Source: Pseudomonas putida
Lineage (GTDB): Bacteria > Pseudomonadota > Gammaproteobacteria > Pseudomonadales > Pseudomonadaceae
Assembly: GCF_028682475.1 (NCBI RefSeq)
Contig: NZ_JANHLE010000010.1
Coordinates: 106,386-170,385, forward strand
Direction: 5' to 3'
DNA: 64,000 nt
Shown here: piece by piece, positions 39,984 to 49,960 of the stretch
Layout of the letters: every line of letters starts with the position of its first letter
How positions within the stretch are numbered: position 1 is the stretch's first letter
Notes under the pieces: model-generated
The model's input: the letters and a program-made list of their open reading frames with translations, nothing else
Told to the model about the DNA's origin: nothing
Databases searched by the model: none
Position numbers and translations under genes: made by a program

Positions 39984-40937
39984 TCAGCGCGCCTTGAGCT
40001 TGCGATCAATGGCATCCATCAACTGCACGCCAATGCGGGTGCCAAAGGCGTTGTCGATTTCGCGGATGCAGGTCGGGCTGGTGACGTTGATTTCGGTCAG
40101 GTGCTCACCGATGACGTCCAGGCCAACGAACAACAGGCCTTTCTCGCGCAGGGTCGGGCCGACCTGTTCGGCGATCCAGCGATCGCGGTCGGTCAACGGG
40201 CGGGCTTCGCCACGGCCGCCAGCGGCCAGGTTGCCACGGGTTTCGCCACTGGCCGGAATGCGCGCCAGGCAGTAAGGCACCGGCTCGCCATCGATCATCA
40301 GGATGCGCTTGTCGCCGTCGACGATCGCCGGCAGGTAGGCCTGCACCATGATCTGCGAGGCGCCATGCAGGGTCAGGGTCTCGAGAATCACCGAAAGGTT
40401 GGGGTCGCCTGCGCGATGACGGAAGATCCCGGTACCGCCCATGCCATCCAGCGGCTTGAGGATTACGTCGCCATGTTCGGCGGCGAATTGGCGAATGATG
40501 TCCGGGCGACGGCTGACCAGGGTCGGCGGCGTGCACTGCGGGAACAGGGTGGCGAACAGCTTCTCGTTGCAGTCACGCAGGCTCTGCGGGCGGTTGACCA
40601 CCAGCACGCCGGCGGCCTCGGCCTGCTCCAGCAGGTAGGTGCTGTAAACGAACTCCATGTCGAACGGCGGATCCTTGCGCATCAGGATCACGTCCAGATC
40701 GCTCAGGGCGTTGTCTTGCTCGGCTTCCAGTTCGAACCAGTGCTGCGGGTCGGCAAACACTTTCAGCGGGCGCATCCGCGCGCGGGCCTGGCCCTGGCCC
40801 TGGTAGAGGTCCTGCTGTTCCATGTAGAACAGCGACCAGCCGCGCTCCTGGGCAGCCAGCAACATGGCCAGCGAGCTGTCCTTTTTGTAGGAGATGGACG
40901 CGATGGGGTCCATGACAATCCCGAGGCGAACGCTCAT
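39984..40937 (-). CDS. gshB: Glutathione synthetase
   Basis: 317 aa ATP-grasp enzyme joining gamma-glutamylcysteine and glycine. N-terminal VRLGIVMDPIASISYKKDSSLAMLLAAQERG and the ATP-grasp blocks VILKPLDGMGGTGIFR, PAIVDGDKRILMIDGEPVPYCLARIP and FVGLDVIGEHLTEINVTSPTC are all present. GAGGAA lies 9 bases before the ATG. Divergent from the pilG operon. Confidence 0.97.
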   Translation of the reverse strand: MSVRLGIVMDPIASISYKKDSSLAMLLAAQERGWSLFYMEQQDLYQGQGQARARMRPLKVFADPQHWFELEAEQDNALSDLDVILMRKDPPFDMEFVYSTYLLEQAEAAGVLVVNRPQSLRDCNEKLFATLFPQCTPPTLVSRRPDIIRQFAAEHGDVILKPLDGMGGTGIFRHRAGDPNLSVILETLTLHGASQIMVQAYLPAIVDGDKRILMIDGEPVPYCLARIPASGETRGNLAAGGRGEARPLTDRDRWIAEQVGPTLREKGLLFVGLDVIGEHLTEINVTSPTCIREIDNAFGTRIGVQLMDAIDRKLKAR

Positions 40938-41098
40938 GGGGTAGTTCCTCTCGGCGGCGCGATGCCGCAGTAGCTCGAATGAAAAGTGGCGTCAGGGTGG
41001 CGCTCGCAGCGCTGGCGGTCAAGGGAAAAACGCATCCGCGATGGCGTTGCGGCGGGCCGTGGCGCGGGCCGATGGAATGCACCCCCAGAGTGTGCTAA

Positions 41099-41129
41099 AA
41101 AGGCCTGGCACGTGGCCTGCACGGCCTTT
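41099..41129. other. Hairpin enclosing the candidate sigma-54 site
   Basis: AAAGGCC (41099-41105) and GGCCTTT (41123-41129) pair around the TGGCAC...CTGCA element. No gene ends here on either strand, so it does not look like a required terminator; it may be a regulatory structure or chance. Confidence 0.35.
41106..41121 (+). promoter_or_regulatory. Candidate sigma-54 promoter upstream of pilG
   Basis: TGGCACGTGGCCTGCA matches 11 of 12 consensus positions of TGGCACG-N4-TTGCW with exact spacing. The start point would be near 41133, about 30 bases before the pilG ATG. Sigma-54 drives pilA in P. aeruginosa; use of it for a pil-chp operon would be notable. Confidence 0.45.
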
Positions 41130-41164
41130 CCAGGCGACGCTTGAGCAGCGATGGTAGAGCAATT

Positions 41165-41575
41165 ATGGAACAGCCCGGCGCGGCACTGAAGGTGATGGTG
41201 ATCGATGACTCGAAAACGATCCGTCGTACCGCACAAATGTTGCTCAATGAAGCAGGCTGCGAGGTCATCACCGCCACCGACGGCTTTGATGCGCTGGCCA
41301 AGATCGTCGACCAGCATCCGCAGATCATTTTCGTCGACGTGCTGATGCCGCGTCTGGACGGTTACCAGACCTGCGCCCTGATCAAGCACAACAGTGCCTT
41401 CAAGGACACGCCGGTGATTCTCCTGTCGTCCCGTGACGGCCTGTTCGACAAGGCCAGGGGCCGCGTGGTCGGCTCCGATCAATTTTTGACCAAACCTTTC
41501 AGCAAGGAAGAACTGCTGGACGCAATCAGGGCCCACGTGCCCGGGTTCGCCGCAGAAGAACAACACGCACCCTGA
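41165..41575 (+). CDS. pilG: Type IV pilus response regulator PilG
   Basis: 136 aa single receiver domain from the ATG at 41165 (MEQPGAALKVMVIDDSKTIRRTAQ). Acidic pair DD in VIDDSK, phospho-acceptor Asp in IIFVDVLMPRLDG, and Lys in FLTKPFSKEEL are all in place. PilG is the CheY-like output of Pil-Chp that promotes pilus extension and cAMP signalling in P. aeruginosa. First of the pilG-H-I-J-chpA-chpC cluster. Confidence 0.96.
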   Translation: MEQPGAALKVMVIDDSKTIRRTAQMLLNEAGCEVITATDGFDALAKIVDQHPQIIFVDVLMPRLDGYQTCALIKHNSAFKDTPVILLSSRDGLFDKARGRVVGSDQFLTKPFSKEELLDAIRAHVPGFAAEEQHAP

Positions 41576-41620
41576 CGCCGCGCCCCGGCAGCGGCGTCCA
41601 GTCCTTTGATGGGGAACAGC

Positions 41621-41986
41621 ATGGCCCGAGTTCTGATCGTCGACGATTCGCCGACCGAAATGTACAAACTGACCGGAATGCTCGAAAAACACGGGCATCA
41701 GGTGCTCAAGGCCGAGAACGGCGCCGATGGCGTGGCGCTGGCGCGGCACGAAAAGCCGGACGCGGTGCTGATGGATATCGTCATGCCCGGCGTCAACGGT
41801 TTCCAGGCGACCCGTCAACTCAGCAAAGACCCGGAAACCGCCGCCATCCCGGTAATCATCGTCACCACCAAGGATCAGGAGACCGACAAGGTCTGGGGCA
41901 AGCGCCAGGGCGCCAGCGACTACCTGACCAAGCCGGTGGATGAAGAGACCCTGATCAAGGTGCTCAACGGCGTTCTCAAAGGTTGA
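41621..41986 (+). CDS. pilH: Type IV pilus response regulator PilH
   Basis: 121 aa single receiver from the ATG at 41621 (MARVLIVDDSPTEMYKLTGM), GGGGA 5 bases upstream. DD, Asp in VLMDIVMPGVNG and Lys in YLTKPVDEETL are present. PilH is the second CheY-like output of Pil-Chp, generally seen as the phosphate sink or retraction-side regulator opposing PilG. 45 bases after pilG. Confidence 0.96.
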   Translation: MARVLIVDDSPTEMYKLTGMLEKHGHQVLKAENGADGVALARHEKPDAVLMDIVMPGVNGFQATRQLSKDPETAAIPVIIVTTKDQETDKVWGKRQGASDYLTKPVDEETLIKVLNGVLKG

Positions 41987-41997
41987 TTACCCAGCCC

Positions 41998-42537
41998 ATG
42001 GGCGAGTCACTGACGGCCTTCGAACTGCTGCTGGACATCGACCGGCGCTGTCGGCTGCTGGCGGCTGACCTGCCGTTGCAGGAAACCCGCCTGCAGAGCT
42101 GGAGCGGTATCGGCTTTCGCATCGGCGAGCAGTGGTTCGTCGCGCCGATGGGCGAGGTCGCCGAAGTGCTGCACGAGCCGCGCCTGAGCCGGATTCCCGG
42201 GGTCAAAGCCTGGGTCAGCGGGGTGGCCAACCTGCGTGGGCGGCTGTTGCCGGTCATGGACCTGTGCGGCTTTCTGGGCCTCGGGCTGTCTGCACCGCGC
42301 AAGCAGCGGCGGGTGCTGGTGCTCGATCATGAGGAGCTGTTTGTCGGCCTGCTGGTCGATGAGGTGTTGGGTTTGCAGCACTTTCCCCTGCACAGCCTCG
42401 AACTGTCGCCACCCACCCCGTTGCTCAGCGGTGCGGCACCCTTTGTTCAGGGCCACTTCCAGCGGCAACGCTGCTGGGCCATTTTCAGCCCGCTGGCCCT
42501 GGCCCAGGCGCCGGGCTTTCTCGACGTGGCGTTGTAA
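41998..42537 (+). CDS. pilI: CheW-like adaptor PilI
   Basis: 179 aa from the ATG at 41998 (MGESLTAFELLLDIDRRCR); a TTG at 41983 overlapping the pilH stop is an alternative, and neither has a strong ribosome site. The CheW domain starts at GIGFRIGEQWFVAPMGEVAEVL, with PGVKAWVSGVANLRGRLLPVMDLCGFLG as the receptor/kinase-binding face. PilI links the receptor PilJ to the kinase ChpA. Confidence 0.93.
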   Translation: MGESLTAFELLLDIDRRCRLLAADLPLQETRLQSWSGIGFRIGEQWFVAPMGEVAEVLHEPRLSRIPGVKAWVSGVANLRGRLLPVMDLCGFLGLGLSAPRKQRRVLVLDHEELFVGLLVDEVLGLQHFPLHSLELSPPTPLLSGAAPFVQGHFQRQRCWAIFSPLALAQAPGFLDVAL

Positions 42538-42552
42538 AGGAATGCCGGATTC

Positions 42553-44598
42553 GTGACCAAGACCAACAGCGCTTCTCCAACCCCAGGCTCGCGCAGCAGC
42601 GCCCGGATCGCGGCGTTGTTCGTCGTGCTGATCCTGTCGATCATCCTGCTGTTCGTCAATTTTGCCTACCTCAACACCCAGGCTAACTACGACAAGCAGT
42701 ACATCGGTCACGCCGGTGAGTTGCGGGTGTTGTCCCAGCGCATTGCCAAGAACGCCACCGAGGCGGCCGCGGGCAAGGCGCGGGCGTTCCGTCTGCTCAG
42801 CGAGGCGCGCAACGATTTCGAACAGCGCTGGGGCTACCTGAACAAAGGTGACGCGGCCACCGGCCTGCCTGCCGCACCCCCGGCGGTGCGCGATGAAATG
42901 GATGCGGTGCTGCGCGACTGGGAAGGCTTGCGCAAGAATACCGATACGATTCTGGCCAGTGAACAGACGGTGCTGTCGCTGCACCAGGTGGCCGCGACCC
43001 TGGCCGAGACCGTGCCGCAACTGCAGGTTGAGTACGAAAAAGTCGTCGAGATCCTGTTGCAGAGCGGCGCACCGGCCAATCAGGTGGCGGTGGCCCAGCG
43101 CCAGTCGCTGCTGGCCGAGCGTATCCTCGGTTCGGTCAATACCGTGCTGGCCGGTGACGAGACCTCGGTACAGGCGGCAGACGCCTTTGGTCGTGATGCC
43201 AGCCGTTTCGGCCAGGTGCTCGAAGGCATGCTCGGTGGCAACCCGACCCTGCAGATCACCCGTGTCCAGGACCCGGACGCGCGGGCGCGGCTGGCGGATA
43301 TCGCCGAGCTGTTCCAGTTCGTTGCCGGGTCCGTGGATGAAATCCTCGAGACCTCGCCGGAACTGTTCCGCGTGCGTGAAGCGGCCGGGAACATCTTCAA
43401 CCAGTCGCAGACGCTGCTCGACGAAGCTTCGCACCTGGCCAACGGCTTTGAAAATCTTGCCGGTGGGCGCACCCTGGATACCGTCGGCGGCTATGTGCTG
43501 GGCCTGCTGGCACTGGCGTCGATCATCCTCATTGGCCTGGTAATGGTCCGTGAAACCCATCGGCAATTGCGTGAAACCGCGCAGATGAATGAGCGCAACC
43601 AGCAAGCAATCATGCGCTTGCTCGACGAAATTGAAGACCTGGCCGATGGTGACCTGACGGTGATGGTGTCGGTGACGGAAGACTTCACCGGTGCGATTGC
43701 CGACTCGATCAATTACTCCATCGACCAGTTGCGTGATCTGGTGGCCACCATCAACCTCAGTGCCGAGGAAGTGGCCAGCGCCGTGCAGGACACCCAGAAC
43801 ACTGCCCACCAGCTGGCCAAAGCCTCGGAGCACCAGGCCGAGCAGATCACCGAAGCCTCGGTGGCGGTTGGCGACATGGCCGAGTCCATCGACCGGGTTT
43901 CCACCCATGCCTACGAGTCGGCGAAGGTTGCCGAGCGCTCGGTGGCGATTGCCAACAAGGGCAATGAAGTGGTGCACAACACCATCCGCGGTATGGACAA
44001 CATTCGCGAACAGATCCAGGACACCGCCAAGCGGATCAAGCGCCTGGGCGAGTCTTCCCAGGAGATTGGCGACATCGTCAGCCTGATCGATGACATTGCC
44101 GACCAGACCAACATCCTCGCCCTCAATGCGGCGATCCAGGCGTCGCTGGCCGGCGAGGCGGGGCGCGGCTTTGCCGTGGTCGCCGACGAGGTACAACGCC
44201 TGGCTGAGCGTTCGTCCTCGGCCACCCGGCAGATCGAGGCGCTAGTGCGCACCATTCAGACCGACACCAACGAGGCAGTGATTTCCATGGAGCAGACCAC
44301 CGCTGAAGTGGTGCGCGGTGCGCGCCTGGCCCAGGATGCCGGCGTTGCGCTGGAGGAGATCGAGGGCGTGTCGCAAACCCTCGCCGAACTTATCCACAGC
44401 ATCTCTGATGCCGCCCAGCTGCAGACCTCATCGGCCGGGCAGATCTCGCATACCATGGCGATAATCCAGCAGATCACTTCACAGACCTCGGCCGGCTCCA
44501 GCGCGACCGCCGACAGCATTGGCAACCTGGCCCGCATGGCCAGTGAAATGCGGCGCTCGGTGTCCGGCTTCACCCTGCCACCGAATCCACCACGTTGA
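42553..44598 (+). CDS. pilJ: Type IV pilus methyl-accepting chemoreceptor PilJ
   Basis: 681 aa, GTG start at 42553. TM1 ([21 protein letters not shown]), a periplasmic region with two PilJ-type helical modules ([20 protein letters not shown]; repeat-like [10 protein letters not shown]...), TM2 ([23 protein letters not shown]), HAMP and a signalling domain with tip [37 protein letters not shown]. The usual AAIEAARAG is AAIQASLAG, as in PilJ proteins. In P. aeruginosa it senses surface contact or pilin. No methyltransferase gene (pilK) follows; chpA starts 34 bases downstream. Confidence 0.95.
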   Translation: MTKTNSASPTPGSRSSARIAALFVVLILSIILLFVNFAYLNTQANYDKQYIGHAGELRVLSQRIAKNATEAAAGKARAFRLLSEARNDFEQRWGYLNKGDAATGLPAAPPAVRDEMDAVLRDWEGLRKNTDTILASEQTVLSLHQVAATLAETVPQLQVEYEKVVEILLQSGAPANQVAVAQRQSLLAERILGSVNTVLAGDETSVQAADAFGRDASRFGQVLEGMLGGNPTLQITRVQDPDARARLADIAELFQFVAGSVDEILETSPELFRVREAAGNIFNQSQTLLDEASHLANGFENLAGGRTLDTVGGYVLGLLALASIILIGLVMVRETHRQLRETAQMNERNQQAIMRLLDEIEDLADGDLTVMVSVTEDFTGAIADSINYSIDQLRDLVATINLSAEEVASAVQDTQNTAHQLAKASEHQAEQITEASVAVGDMAESIDRVSTHAYESAKVAERSVAIANKGNEVVHNTIRGMDNIREQIQDTAKRIKRLGESSQEIGDIVSLIDDIADQTNILALNAAIQASLAGEAGRGFAVVADEVQRLAERSSSATRQIEALVRTIQTDTNEAVISMEQTTAEVVRGARLAQDAGVALEEIEGVSQTLAELIHSISDAAQLQTSSAGQISHTMAIIQQITSQTSAGSSATADSIGNLARMASEMRRSVSGFTLPPNPPR

Positions 44599-44632
44599 GC
44601 GCACGCCTGTGAGCATGGCAACGGGAGCAGAT

Positions 44633-47600
44633 ATGGCCGAGCGCCACGACACGGTAGCCCTGACTTGGGTCAAGGGCGCCATCGCCGACTGCCTGGCCCA
44701 GGCACGCCTGGCGCTGGAGCACTTCTGCGCGGAACCCGGCGATGAAGATGACCTGCTCGGGTTTATCGACAACCTGCACCAGGTGCGCGGTTGCCTGGTG
44801 ATGCTCGAGCTCAGTGGCGCCGCCTTGCTCGCCGAAGAACTGGAGCAACTGGGCATAGCCTTGAAGGAAAAACGCGTCAGCCAGCGCGGTGAAGCCCTGG
44901 GCGCCTTGTTTCGCGGCCTTGAGCAATTGCCGCTGTATCTGGAGCGGCTGCGCAGCGCCCGGCGCGACTTGCCGCTGGTGGTGCTGCCGGTGCTCAACCA
45001 GCTGCGCGCCGAACGTGGGGTCGAGCCGTTGGCCCCCGGTAGCCTGTCTGGCCCGGCGCCGGTGGCGGCCGAGGAACTGGCCAATCTTGATTTATCCCTC
45101 GGCTCTTTGCGCGAGCGGCTGCAGGCGGGCTCCGATCGCGATGCCTTGCGATCAGTGGTGGCGGCGCTGTGCGAGGACCTGATGCGGGTCAAGGAGCGCC
45201 TTGACTTGTTTGTCCGCAGCGACCGTCAGCGTCTGGATGACCTGCAGCCCTTGCTCGCGCCGCTGCGCCAGATTGCCGACACGCTGGCAGTGCTTGGCTT
45301 CAGCCAGCCGCGACGGGTGATTATCGACCAGGTGCTGGTGCTGCAGAGCCTGGCCCAAGGCCAGCGCGTGCCAGACGATGCGGTGTTGATGGATATCGCT
45401 GGCGCGCTGCTCTACGTCGAGGCAACCCTGGCGGGCATGGTCGGCCCGCTGGAGCAACACCCGAACCAGAGTTCGCTGCCTGGCACCGACCTGGCTGAAA
45501 TCCGCCAGCTGGTGCTCGACGAGGCCCATACGGTGTTGCAGCAGGTCAAGGATCAGCTCGGCGATTGCCTCGATGCCGGCTGGCAACCGCAGCGCCTGCT
45601 GGTGCTGCCGAACTTGCTGCAGCAGATCCGCGGCGCCCTGGCCATGCTGATGCTGCCCCGTGCAGCCGCGTTGATTGGCCAGTGTGCTGACTATGCCCAG
45701 CGTCACCTGCTCGGCGCGGCACCACCGGATGCCACAGCCCTGGCGCACCTGGCCGATGCCTTGAGCGCGGGTGAGTGCTACCTGCAATGGTTGCTCGCTG
45801 ATCCACAAGCCAATCCCCGGCAGTTTCTCGACGCCGCCCAAGCCAGCCTGGCGGCGCTGGGTTATGTGACTGAGCCCGAACCCGAACCCGAGCCCGAACC
45901 TGAGGTGGTGGAGGTCGAGGCGGCTATCGAGCCGCCAGTGGTCGATGACGAATTGCGCGAGGTGTTCCTCGAAGAGGCTGATGAACTTCTGCCTCAGCTC
46001 AATCAGCAATGGGCGCGCTGGCAGGCCAACACGGCCGACCGCGATGCCCTGGTGGAGCTGCGTCGGGGCTTGCACACCCTTAAGGGCAGCGGGCGGATGG
46101 TCGCCGCGCAAGGCCTGGCGGAGCTGGCCTGGGCGGCCGAGCACCTGCTCAACCGGGTCCTTGAGGGCCGCGTCGAAGTGGGGGCTGCGCCGCTGGCCAG
46201 TCTGCAGCAGGCGTTGGCGTTGATACCGGGTTTGCTGGTGGCCTTTGCCAACGGTCAGGTGCAGGCGGGCAAAGACGTCGAACAGCTGGCCTTGCATCTG
46301 CACGCCCTGGCGATGAATGACGCACCCCATGAAGCCGACGCCAGCGAGGCCATCGACCCGCAACTGCTGGAGATTTTCCGCAACGAGGCCGAGGGGCATC
46401 TGGCCAGTCTCGACAGCTTCCTGGCCGCCGCCGATCAGCAGTTGCCGCAATCGGTCAGTGACAGTTTGCAGCGCGCGTTTCACACCCTCAAAGGCAGCGC
46501 CGCCATGGCCGGGGTGCTACCGATTGCCGAACTTGCCGCCGCGCTCGACCTGCTGGCGCGGGAGTTCAAGGCCCATCAGCTGGCCTTCGACCTTGAAGAA
46601 ATCTACCTGCTGGAAAGCGCCGAACCGCTCTTGCGCCGAGGCCTGCAGCAGTTGTCCACTGCGCCGCTGGCGGTGATCAACGGCGCGGCGACGCTGATCG
46701 AGGAAATTCATCAGGTGGTTGAGGCACGCCTGCAGGCCCTGCTTCAGGCGCCGGCTCAGGGCCTGCGGATCAAACGCGATCCGCAGTTGATTGCCAGCTT
46801 CCTCGCCCAGGGCATGGATATTCTGCTCGATGCCGAATCGCTGTTGTTGCGCTGGCAAGAGCACCCGAGCGAGCGCCAGGAACTCACGGCGCTGCTCGAT
46901 GAACTGACCACCCTGGGCCAGAGCGCCCACCTGGCTGACCTGTGGCAGGTGGATGAGCTGTGCGAGGCCTTGCTGGACCTGTATGGCGCGGTTGAGGAAA
47001 GCAGCCTGGCGGTCAGTGCGCGCTTTTTCGAACAGGCGCAGCACGCCCATGAGGCACTGATCGACATGCTCGACCAGCTTGCTGCCGGTCAGGAGGTGGA
47101 TGCCCATCCTGAGCGTCTTGAAGCCTTGCGAGAACTGCTCGACGAAGCCTTGGCGCCCGAGGCCACCGGGCTGATCAGCCATCGTCAGGGGCAGGCGCAG
47201 ATCGCCGACCTGAGCGCTGCAACGGCAGCGCTGGCGATGGATCCTGCGATGATTGAGCTGTTTCTCGAAGAGGCCAGCGATGTGCTGCAAAGTGCCAACC
47301 AGGCGCTGGAGCGCTGGTTGGCCGATACCGACAACACCTCGGCGTTGTCGTCGTTGCAGCGTGATCTGCAGACCCTCAAAGGCGGCGCGCAGATGGCCGC
47401 CATCGTTGCGGTCGAGGTGCTCGCCCAGGAACTTGAGCTGTTTTACGAAGGCCTGGTGGATCGCCGTTTCGCCCCGAGTGCTGAACTGTTCACCTTGCTG
47501 CGTAGCAGTCATGCCCAGTTGGCCGAGGTGCTGGAACAGCTGCAGGCAGGCCGCGCGCCCTCGTCGGCGGTGACCTTGCTGGCGGCGCTGCGTGACTATC

Positions 47601-49960
47601 GCCACAGCGCACCGCCTGTTGCGGCAGCGGACAAGCCGGCTGACCCGGTGCAGGAAGCCGGCGACAAGGAACTGCTGGAGATCTTCCTCGAAGAAAGCTT
47701 CGATATCGTCGAAAGCTCCGGGGCCGCTCTGCTGCGCTGGCAGGCCGAGCCGCGTAATGCAGTCGAGGTGGAGAACCTGCTGCGCGACCTGCATACCCTC
47801 AAGGGCGGGGCGCGCATGGTCGAGATTGCGCCGATCGGCGATCTGGCCCACGAACTGGAATTCCTCTATGAACTGCTGGCTGCCGGGCAATTGCAGCCCA
47901 GTGCAGCGCTGTTCAGTCTGCTGCAGAACTGCCATGACCGCCTGGCGCACATGCTTGACGCGGTACGCCTGCAACAACCGCTGCACGCCGCGACAGCGCT
48001 GATCGACTACATTCGCAACTTCAGCAGTGCGGCGCTGGCCGATACTGCCGCCCAGCAGTCGCATCCTGAAGCGGCCACAGCGGTGGAAGCACCGGTGACA
48101 GCGCCCGAGCGCGGGCCGGTGGACATGGTCAAGGTGGCCTCGGACCTGCTGGACGACCTGGGCAACCTGGCGGGCGAGCATTCGATCATTCGCGGACGCA
48201 TCGAACAGCAGGTCAATGATGCCCAGGTCGCGCTGAATGAGATGGAAACCACCCTGGAGCGCATGCGCGACCAGTTGCGCCGCCTGGATACCGAAACCCA
48301 GGGGCGAATTCTCAGTCGTCAGCAGGGTGATGGCGATGGCCAGGTCTATGACGACTTCGACCCGCTGGAAATGGATCGTCACTCCCAGTTGCAGCAGCTG
48401 TCGCGGGCCTTGTTCGAGTCGGCCTCCGATCTGCTCGACCTCAAGGAAACCCTGACCCTGCGCGCTCAGGAGGCGCAAGGCCTGTTGCAGCAGCAGGGGC
48501 GGGTCAACAGTGAGCTGCAGGAAGGCCTGATGCGCACACGCATGGTGCCTTTCGAGCGTCTGGTGCCACGCTTGCAACGTGTCGTGCGGCAAGTGGCCAG
48601 CGAGCTCGGCAAGCAGGTCGAGCTGGTGGTCGGCAATGCCGAAGGCGAGATGGACCGCAGCGTGCTGGAGCGCATGGTGGCGCCGCTGGAGCACATGCTG
48701 CGCAACGCCGTCGACCATGGTCTGGAGTCCCGCGAAATCCGTCTGGCCGCCGGCAAGCCGGAGCAAGGGCTGATTGCGTTGACCCTGTTGCACGAAGGCG
48801 CCGACATTGTTATCGAAATGACCGACGACGGCGCGGGCGTGCCACTGGATGCGGTGCGGCGCAAGGCGATCAAGCGTGGCTTGCTCGACCCCGCGGCGGT
48901 CCTCAGTGACCATGAGGTGATGCAGTTCATCCTCCAGCCGGGGTTCTCCACCGCCGAGAAAATCACCCAGATCTCCGGACGCGGCCTGGGCATGGATGTG
49001 GTCCATGAAGAGGTCAAGCAACTCGGTGGTTCGATGGTGATCGAGTCCAGCCCGGGCAAGGGCGCGCGCTTTCTGATTCGCTTGCCGTTTACCGTGTCGG
49101 TCAACCGCGCGCTGATGGTGCACTACGGTGAAGAGCAGTACGCCGTGCCGCTCAACACCATCGAGGGCATTGTGCGCGTGCCGCCGGCCGAGCTGGAAGC
49201 CTGCTATCAGCTTGATCCGCCGCACTATGAATACGCCGGGCACCGCTACGAACTGTGCTACCTCGGCGAACTGCTGCAAGGCGCCGTGCAACCGCGCCTG
49301 CTGGGCCAGAGCCTGCCGTTACCGGTATTGCTGGTGCATTCTCACGAACAGCAGTTCGCGATCCAGGTCGACAGCCTGGCGGCCAGCCGCGAGATTGTGG
49401 TCAAAAGCCTCGGGCCGCAGTTTGCCAGCGTCCAGGGGTTGTCCGGCGCGACCTTGCTGGGCGATGGCCGGGTGGTGCTGATCCTTGATTTGCCAGGTCA
49501 GCTGCGTGGCTTGCAGCAGCATCACGTCCAGCAAGCGGGCAGCGCCATTCGTTTGCCTGCGCAACAGATCGAACAGGCGCCGAAGCGGCCGTTGCTGGTG
49601 ATGGTGGTCGATGATTCGGTGACCGTGCGCAAGGTTACCGGGCGCCTGCTGGAACGTCATGGCATGAACGTACTGACCGCCAAGGACGGCGTCGATGCGA
49701 TGGCGTTGCTGCAGGAGCACCGTCCTGATGTGTTGCTGCTGGACATCGAAATGCCGCGCATGGACGGCTTCGAGGTGGCCACACAGATTCGTCACGATCC
49801 GCACCTCCAGGACCTGCCGATCATCATGATCACCTCGCGAACCGGACAGAAACACCGTGATCGGGCCATGTCCATCGGGGTCAACGACTACCTGGGCAAG
49901 CCTTATCAGGAATCGGTGCTGCTGCAGAGTATTGCGCTATGGAGTAACCGTCATGCTTGA
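44633..49960 (+). CDS. chpA: Hybrid multi-Hpt histidine kinase ChpA (PilL)
   Basis: 1,775 aa from the ATG at 44633 (MAERHDTVALTWVKG), GGGAG 5 bases upstream. About seven phosphotransfer-like modules: His49 (NLHQVRG), a degenerate one near residue 329 (LLQQIRG), His481 and His617 (HTLKGS), a degenerate one near 758, Gln913 (LQTLKGG instead of LHTLKGG) and His1054 (LHTLKGG). A PEPEPEPEPE linker is near 413. Then CheA dimerisation (from about 1165), HATPase (HMLRNAVDHG near 1354; GFSTAEKITQISGRGLGMD), a CheW-like domain and a C-terminal receiver with Asp1704 (LLLDIEMPRMDG). Shorter than P. aeruginosa ChpA (about 2,470 aa, eight modules). Phosphorylates PilG and PilH. Confidence 0.95.
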   Translation: MAERHDTVALTWVKGAIADCLAQARLALEHFCAEPGDEDDLLGFIDNLHQVRGCLVMLELSGAALLAEELEQLGIALKEKRVSQRGEALGALFRGLEQLPLYLERLRSARRDLPLVVLPVLNQLRAERGVEPLAPGSLSGPAPVAAEELANLDLSLGSLRERLQAGSDRDALRSVVAALCEDLMRVKERLDLFVRSDRQRLDDLQPLLAPLRQIADTLAVLGFSQPRRVIIDQVLVLQSLAQGQRVPDDAVLMDIAGALLYVEATLAGMVGPLEQHPNQSSLPGTDLAEIRQLVLDEAHTVLQQVKDQLGDCLDAGWQPQRLLVLPNLLQQIRGALAMLMLPRAAALIGQCADYAQRHLLGAAPPDATALAHLADALSAGECYLQWLLADPQANPRQFLDAAQASLAALGYVTEPEPEPEPEPEVVEVEAAIEPPVVDDELREVFLEEADELLPQLNQQWARWQANTADRDALVELRRGLHTLKGSGRMVAAQGLAELAWAAEHLLNRVLEGRVEVGAAPLASLQQALALIPGLLVAFANGQVQAGKDVEQLALHLHALAMNDAPHEADASEAIDPQLLEIFRNEAEGHLASLDSFLAAADQQLPQSVSDSLQRAFHTLKGSAAMAGVLPIAELAAALDLLAREFKAHQLAFDLEEIYLLESAEPLLRRGLQQLSTAPLAVINGAATLIEEIHQVVEARLQALLQAPAQGLRIKRDPQLIASFLAQGMDILLDAESLLLRWQEHPSERQELTALLDELTTLGQSAHLADLWQVDELCEALLDLYGAVEESSLAVSARFFEQAQHAHEALIDMLDQLAAGQEVDAHPERLEALRELLDEALAPEATGLISHRQGQAQIADLSAATAALAMDPAMIELFLEEASDVLQSANQALERWLADTDNTSALSSLQRDLQTLKGGAQMAAIVAVEVLAQELELFYEGLVDRRFAPSAELFTLLRSSHAQLAEVLEQLQAGRAPSSAVTLLAALRDYRHSAPPVAAADKPADPVQEAGDKELLEIFLEESFDIVESSGAALLRWQAEPRNAVEVENLLRDLHTLKGGARMVEIAPIGDLAHELEFLYELLAAGQLQPSAALFSLLQNCHDRLAHMLDAVRLQQPLHAATALIDYIRNFSSAALADTAAQQSHPEAATAVEAPVTAPERGPVDMVKVASDLLDDLGNLAGEHSIIRGRIEQQVNDAQVALNEMETTLERMRDQLRRLDTETQGRILSRQQGDGDGQVYDDFDPLEMDRHSQLQQLSRALFESASDLLDLKETLTLRAQEAQGLLQQQGRVNSELQEGLMRTRMVPFERLVPRLQRVVRQVASELGKQVELVVGNAEGEMDRSVLERMVAPLEHMLRNAVDHGLESREIRLAAGKPEQGLIALTLLHEGADIVIEMTDDGAGVPLDAVRRKAIKRGLLDPAAVLSDHEVMQFILQPGFSTAEKITQISGRGLGMDVVHEEVKQLGGSMVIESSPGKGARFLIRLPFTVSVNRALMVHYGEEQYAVPLNTIEGIVRVPPAELEACYQLDPPHYEYAGHRYELCYLGELLQGAVQPRLLGQSLPLPVLLVHSHEQQFAIQVDSLAASREIVVKSLGPQFASVQGLSGATLLGDGRVVLILDLPGQLRGLQQHHVQQAGSAIRLPAQQIEQAPKRPLLVMVVDDSVTVRKVTGRLLERHGMNVLTAKDGVDAMALLQEHRPDVLLLDIEMPRMDGFEVATQIRHDPHLQDLPIIMITSRTGQKHRDRAMSIGVNDYLGKPYQESVLLQSIALWSNRHA

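Noticed and set aside
42007..44196. 729-codon open frame on the minus strand opposite pilI and pilJ
   Set aside because: Antisense shadow; spans several real genes in the operon and shows no domain.
45868..45906. Hexanucleotide-like repeat (GAGCCC/GAACCC) in chpA as a phase-variation tract
   Set aside because: It encodes a Pro-Glu linker; units vary by synonymous changes and slippage would be in frame, so an on/off switch is unlikely.
46517..49291. 924-codon open frame on the minus strand opposite chpA
   Set aside because: High-GC codon bias of chpA leaves the opposite frame open; the translation is His/Gln/Arg-rich with no recognisable domain and no ribosome site.
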